NCBI RefSeq assembly: GCF_001680005.1
Contig: NC_033564.1
Span: forward strand, 558,001 to 622,000
Length of the DNA stretch: 64,000 bases
From: Plasmodium coatneyi
Taxonomy: Eukaryota; Apicomplexa; Aconoidasida; Haemosporida; Plasmodiidae
Reading direction: 5' to 3'
Part shown: in pieces, positions 58,432-64,000 of the stretch
Layout: each line of letters starts with the position of its first letter
Position numbering within the stretch: position 1 is the stretch's first letter
Program-made: the position numbers and the translations under genes
Notes under the pieces: model-generated
What the model was told of the DNA's origin: nothing
Databases searched by the model: none
What the model saw: the letters and a program-made list of their open reading frames with translations, nothing else

Positions 58432-59187
58432 ATGGGCCTTGTGAAACATATATTTGAGCATGACCAAGTGAGGCTTCTAAAGAACATCGGCACTTTTGCT
58501 GAAACGTTGTCATCCCTGGGCTCCGTCCCAAGCTTTAAAAAGTTTATCTTCACCAAATATGGCACGAACTATGACAGGGTTATGCAGAATTGCCGCACCA
58601 GCAGCGTTCTGATTTTTCGAGCCAATGAATACTTAAGAAAGTTAATAGAGTCAATATCGGTTGTGTTTTGGAAGGGCCGTAAATGGAAAGGTTACACCTC
58701 GGAGGGACCGTTCGATGAAGCGCCAACCTCCCAAAAAGAAGAAAAAAAAGGGGAACTCCCTAAGACACATTACACTAAAAGGGGGAGGGAGAATAAAAGA
58801 ACCATTCTACACACACTACTTACACCCCTTTAGGCACGTACTGGCCAAGCAAATGGAAGTGGTACCACCGTCATGGTTACTGGGCCACTCGGAAGAAGCT
58901 CCTCAGCTTCGACAAGTACAGACCCTACAGGTGAGCATATCGAGCAGCAAAAGAGGAGGCACAACTGAGAGGAGAAAGAATGCATTTTCATAGGGGGGAA
59001 AGTCCAACGTACACTTTTCTGAGCGTGGAGACAAATCCAGCGAACGATGCTCCCTCCTTCCATTTCAACCGATTTCACTTCACTGAACAGGTATCACGAA
59101 GTTAAGGGGCACGGAAAACCGAAGCTTCAATTCTGGCAGGACCACTCCTATTACAGGCCCCTCAAGCAGACAACGAAGTTTTGGTGA
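58432..59187 (+). CDS. Small basic conserved protein, organelle-ribosomal-like
   Basis: Model: join(58432..58690, 58834..58930, 59091..59187), 150 aa, phases 1 and 2. It starts MGLVKHIFEHDQVRLLKNIG; the rest is rich in Lys, Arg, Trp, Tyr and His (WPSKWKWYHRHGYW, then KKLLSFDKYRPYR, then PKLQFWQDHSYYRPL). Such short, basic, aromatic proteins are often mitochondrial ribosomal subunits, but I do not recognise a named family. Every intron is short with standard borders. An earlier exon carrying a targeting leader is possible, because the frame is open upstream of the ATG. Confidence 0.72.
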
Positions 59188-59735
59188 CCGGGCTGACCAT
59201 TGAAGGAGAGGCACCAAAGCGGCAATGTGAACTCCCTCGTTGAGGAAAAAACCGAAGCAACATGACGTTCTTCATGTGTGTGTGACATGTGCCCAGATTT
59301 GGAAGGGCCCCCTCCAGTTTCTGCCCCCCGAAAGGAAGAAAAGCAAAGCGGCCTCTGTACCCACGAAGGGGAAACAAAATGGTGGACGCCTTAATAAGGA
59401 AAAAAAAAAAAACTTTTGTCATTTTTGCGCAACCGAAAAACAATTTAAAAAAAAAAAAAGCGAAATGTTGAAATTAATTCAAATGGTGTATCCTCCTTGA
59501 ACTGAATGGGAAAAAATAAAAAATAAATGGACAAATGATCGGCATGGAAACAAAGGGATACGAACAATTCAGCAGGACAAAAAAACTGCGTAGAACTCCA
59601 AAAAGGGGAAATGCTGATGTTTTAGAGTGAACAGTGCCATTTTTCTGTTCCCATTTTATATCTCCCCGCCACGATGATGCTCACCCGCTGTGTATCCTCC
59701 TACTAGGCTGGACGGAGCGGCTCCTTCTCGCAGCT
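59188..59735. other. Convergent intergenic region
   Basis: No gene supported. Two poly-A runs near 59400 and 59450 and one short frame without features. Confidence 0.5.
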
Positions 59736-62700
59736 TTAGAATGTGTCTGTCTGGGTTTCGAACCCTAGATTGCCTCGGCATTATAACTATCCAGTGGGGG
59801 GGATGCACAAAAATAGTTCACATTTGGGAAGACTTAATGAGTAATACGTACGTGCATTTATTTAAACATGTGTATATTTTTTTATGTTCTTTTTGGCTCA
59901 CCATTTACGTGGCCGTAAGACCCCGTCCTGATGTCAGCCAGGTCTGACACCACGGGTAGATCCGTCAGTAGGGTTAGTATGGACCCGCACAGCCATCTGT
60001 TCCTGTGGTGAAGTGGTGTAGAGGTGTATCAGTGAAGCGTGTCAATGTTAATTCCCTCCCATTAGGTGGCCTCTTAACTCCGCGCTGCCTGTGTTCACAT
60101 TTTCCCCCTCAAGTGCTACCTGTCCGAGGTAGATTCTCTTTGAAGCATAATCAGTGTGGCCTGCGTTGAAAGCGCAACAAGAGGTGCAACTCATTAGAGA
60201 GATAAATATTGCGAAAGGTGTGAGGAGAAAAAAAAAAAAAAAAATTTTCATTCGGTATATGCGCCACTTCTACCATTGGTGTCCCGAGCTTCTTCCTGCA
60301 AAGAAGTATTATGTGATAGATTAGATGTTTGGTCTTTTTTTTTTCTTGTGGGAGGTGGCGCATAATTCGTGTAGTGCCTCTTGCGCACTTGGATCTTACA
60401 TGAGTTGCCTATTTTCAAACGCGGATGCCAAGGTCTTCAGCCTAGACAGGGCCCGGACGGCTAGTCTGTGATATGAACGTGGTAAAAAGGGGTGGAAGCA
60501 CATGGAGTAATCCGCCCAGCGTGGTGCAGCATGTCTAGGAAACACACTCCTTCTGAGTTACCTGCCCCCGGCCAAGACCCTTGCGGTTAAGGATGTTATG
60601 TCCTTTGCTGATGAGGAAAAAAAGAAAAAAGCGGGGGGCAGTTGTATATCGTATCATGGCTTCTCTCCGCTTCTTCCCATTTATAAAAAAAAATAAATAA
60701 TATCGGTAGAGTTTCCATTCTAACCATCCTGATAGACCCGCTTAATATCCTCTAGCGCTGAACATTTTTTTTTTTAACAAAAATATGAATCCATGTCATG
60801 TAAACAAGAATGCACCTCTCTGTTCTGTTCACGACCATTTAGACAATTGCAAAAAAGGGAAATTCTTCCCCGATGAGGAACACTTTTTCTTTCTCATACC
60901 ATCAAGTATGCACAGCATTTGTTCTTTCAAATTTTCTATAGCTCTACATGCGTCAACATCGGGCAGATTTTCAACACCTGTGGGGATGTTGAACAGGGAT
61001 AGCGTTCATGTGCGTGCGGTTAGGGGAACATTCTTTTTTTTTTTTTTCTTTGCGTATATGTATGCCCGTGTGAAGTCATCTGTTTAATCCTCTGGATTGT
61101 TCTTTTAACCTAGCGATTCTAAAGTGCGTTTGCTTGTGTTGGACAAATTAATCATTTCAGCTAGCCACGGGGGGATGTCCTAAAGGAAAGTGTGCACAGA
61201 TATAGTTGGAGACAAAAATAGAAATTATTGTCCATTAAATGATGCATGTTCAAAGGGGGAGGGTGTATCCTCATGGGAATGCGCCGATACACAAGGGGGG
61301 GTGGAAGGATGGCTGAGCTATATTCCACCCGATACTAGTAGGTACACAAAAATGGGAGTTACATAATTATCCTGGTGCTTTATATAGATATTCTCGGATT
61401 GTGGGTAGGGAAATTTTGCTTTGTCCTGTGAACAGAGAGAGAGAGAAAAAGGAATAGTTACTCAGATTGGTCCCCATTTTGCACTATGCTAAAAGGTCAG
61501 GTGCTAGCTAAAGTGTGTGGTTGTACTGTGATGTCCTTCAGCTCATCCGCGTCTTCATTCATTTCTGTTTCTATTTCATTGTCCTCATCTTCCTCGGGGG
61601 GACTACTGTACTGGTACTTGCGTAGCCCTAAGTTGAGCTTCCGTTCGGGGGGCAAGTCGACCGGGCCTGAAAAGGGACAAGAAAAAAAAAAAAAATATAT
61701 AGTAACCCAACGGGTGGAAAAGCTACTTAAAATGAAGTACTCCTCAACGCGGAGTGTCCATTTTATTTTATTTTCTTTTTTCTTTTTTTCGCAATTCATA
61801 CCGTTAGGCACATCGGCAACCCCACTTACCTCAGGCGCACCCCTTCTTATTGTTAAGGTAAAACTGTTTCGAATGAAACATAATTCTACAAACATAAAAC
61901 GAGAAAGAAAACTCAAAATTTTAAGAGGAAGATTCATTTTTTTTTTTTTTTTGAATGGGAAAACAAAAGACGTGAAGCGCGTTTTCGTTGTGTCTGTTCT
62001 GTGTGAAGAGGGAAACAATATAGACGATTAAACAGTGGACATTCAAATGAGAGACGTTTCTTAAAATGATGCGCAGCTTCCATATGGCGGACAAACATGA
62101 AATGCGTTGTTGTTCCTTTTGCTGCTTGCCGCATACACAGGGGCGTGTGTACATATGGCCAATCTTAATTTACCCCTTTTAATTTTTTTTTTTTTTTTTT
62201 TTCGGACAAATAAATAGTGTGTACGTACCAGACGAGTGCGACAGCGGATTGGAAGTTTGCTCATTATGCGGATAGGCATGCCTTTTAAAAGTGTAACCAT
62301 TTTGCCTTTTCCCCCTCGGTGTGTATGCTTCACGCAGAGGAGAAGATTGAATTAAAAATGGGAGGGGGAAAAAAAAGCACTTTTATGAACGCTCAATGTG
62401 AGAAACATTACCCCTTTGTGACACTGGCAAGGGATGATCTACCTTCCAGTAGTTCACTTTTGTCAAAAGGAAGAGACCATTTTCAATCACTTTTGGGTGT
62501 CTCTTCCGTTGAGTAACATTTTTTAAAAAAGGAGGGTAAAACAAAATGGTGTTCCTTTCTCTGTTCTGTTTTCCCACCACACTGTGTACCTTTATGCCCC
62601 CGTTTTTGCTCCTCCGCAAAGAAATCATTGCTTTCCCCCTTTTTGGTGAAGAGACCATTTTGATAGCGACGTAATACAGGGGATGCAAGGCACACCAAAT

Positions 62701-62875
62701 GCGAACATTCCCATGTGCACCTAAAAGGCTGCAACGCTACGCTAGGTATGTAAGTTATACACTACTGGGGGTCGAAGTAAAATTCCCTGGAGAAGCTTAA
62801 CAAGTTGGGAAATACCCTCTGAGGGATGTCATCAATTGGACCCTTTACCAGGGCAGCCTTCTTCCTCTTTCGCAT
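59736..62875 (-). CDS. Conserved protein of unknown function, 15 small exons
   Basis: Minus-strand exons: 62875..62766, 62720..62590, 62327..62229, 61885..61802, 61666..61527, 61425..61363, 61179..61110, 60977..60900, 60757..60725, 60607..60562, 60465..60400, 60295..60274, 60160..60120, 60002..59909, 59750..59736. All junctions agree in phase, giving 363 aa. It starts MRKRKKAALVKGPIDD; the middle is acidic (SPPEEDEDNEIETE) and the C-terminal third is helical (LEDIKRVYQDG, TARVLAGGRLAVRALSRLK, LCGSILTLLTDLP), possibly an armadillo- or adaptin-like helical protein. No named domain recognised. Weak points are the donor at 61801 (a better GTAAGT donor nearby does not keep frame), the 22-base exon at 60274 and the 15-base last exon. 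The continuous open reading through 14 joins is the main support. Confidence 0.65.
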
Positions 62876-64000
62876 GTTCCCTTTTTTTTAATTCAATGAT
62901 GTGGTTTTAAGAGTGACCTCCTTTTTGGCGGAAGCGATCGAGTGGCGCAAGTGCAGTCAATGGACAGGTGGGTGGACCACACAAAAGGTGTTTGCATTTG
63001 TAACGCCTCCTCTGCGTGATTATCTTCCCCTTCCACCGTCTTACCCCACAAATTAGACGTGAAACAACACACGTTTTATATTTTCCGCGCAAGGAGTCAC
63101 CTCCGCTGTCTAGCCATTAGCCCACTTGCATGCTGCACTTCCCGACAGGAATTTTACATGTATTAATTTTTGCATGCGACCTTTTTTTGCGTTCACCGAA
63201 TGGGAAAAAAAAAAAAAAAAAAAAAAAACACTTTTGGGGAAATTATTCCCTCCCCCCCATGTGGACATTTAACAAAAGTTACACAAAAAAAAAAAAAAAA
63301 AAAAGAATTGAAACCTTCACAAGTGCGCAAATGATTGGTACACGTCTCTGTCCACCTCAAATACGCACACGTACACACATACGCGCACGCGCGATGGTGA
63401 CACAAGTTGTTTTGTTCATAGGCCCATTTGTCCCCCTCATTAACTACCGCAATTTTCCTTAATTTCCATTTGCCCGTAAAAAAAAAGGGCGCACATAACA
63501 CTTTTTTTTTTTTTTTTTTTTTTTTTTCTTTTGTTTCGCTCCTAACATGTAGCAACTGTTAAGCGGCCAAAGTGCTAAGAGCAGAAGAATACGAGTCAAC
63601 TGTAGAAATGCGAAGTTGCGTTCGTATGTTAACGTCCACTTGGCTGTATAAATATATATATATGTTTTTGTTTTTTTTTTCCCGATTTGTGTGGACATTT
63701 GCGTGTTTGTATTTCCGCCTATCCACTATTCATGTTCCTTCGCACGTTTGTATTTATGCGCACGCATTGTTTCCCCCTTGATGAAGCTGCTGTGGACAGC
63801 TAAACGGGTGGAAGACGTTCGGTACACATGGACACATGTGTACATGTATGAATTAAAAAGTTGCGTGAGGAAATCCGTCCTCCTGTTTGTACATTCGCAC
63901 ATTGTAACTCTTATGTGACACTGAATGATATAGACAGGTCGCTGCGGCTGGAAGATTGGCGCGGGCGCATTTTGCTGAACGCCATTCAGCACGAATTGGC
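62876..64000. other. Intergenic, right edge of window
   Basis: Homopolymer-rich (poly-A at 63209 and 63284, poly-T at 63502), otherwise without a supported gene. A minus-strand ATG near 63980 opens a short frame (MAFSKMRPRQ) that could be part of a gene continuing beyond the window, but there is not enough to call it. Confidence 0.45.

Noticed and set aside
59745..59790. Possible tRNA B-box (GGTTTCGAACCC)
   Set aside because: No matching A-box at the right distance and no cloverleaf; it lies in an intron and last-exon region of the 15-exon gene.

Overview
The window looks like a malaria-parasite nuclear chromosome, most likely from the Plasmodium knowlesi / P. coatneyi group. Reasons: two-ectodomain KIR-type PIR surface-antigen genes, degenerate telomere-like heptads (GGGTTTA/GGGTTCA) lying inside the chromosome, long homopolymer tracts between genes, many short phase-0/1/2 introns, and a core gene order that, as I recall it, matches the P. 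falciparum chromosome 11 block holding ROM1, CLK3/PRP4 and a glycerol-3-phosphate dehydrogenase. I cannot tell P. knowlesi from P. coatneyi by eye. All gene models are hand-spliced from GT..AG sites, reading phase and family fit.

Bases 1-24500 are a KIR island of six genes (strand order + + - + - +). Each has a very short first exon where one can be found, two PIR-like ectodomain exons, one transmembrane (TM) segment and a basic cytoplasmic-tail exon. The island seems to contain a duplicated cassette: a + gene ending in ...EYSVPYVR (4194-7159 and 13117-15353), a low-complexity convergent spacer, a - gene with a YQNM/YQNI-type end (8243-10307 and 16798-19060), then a divergent intergenic region holding a telomere-like array (about 11470-12270 and 19995-21525). 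In both arrays the G-strand repeats run into C-strand repeats, so they are inverted. The first is a near hairpin with arms of about 350 bases. Both lie between divergent KIR 5' ends. The last KIR gene (22437-24464) has lost the first-intron donor that its closest relative in the window keeps.

Bases 24500-27250 are the boundary: homopolymer-rich DNA plus a possible small secreted-protein gene at 25594.

Bases 27258-62875 are conserved core genes: rhomboid protease ROM1 (+), an 11-exon TBC RabGAP (-), a RAP-like protein (-), two proteins of unknown function (+), a possible small exon, the PRP4/CLK3 splicing kinase (+), a glycerol-3-phosphate dehydrogenase with a secretory leader (-), a 2304-residue filamin-repeat protein (+), a 150-residue basic protein (+) and a 15-exon protein of unknown function (-). 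The last kilobase is noncoding as far as I can see.

The two halves do different jobs. The KIR genes encode infected-cell surface variant antigens. The core genes cover invasion proteolysis, vesicle traffic, organelle RNA biology, mRNA splicing, phospholipid precursor supply and probably the cytoskeleton. I recognised no rRNA, tRNA or CRISPR.
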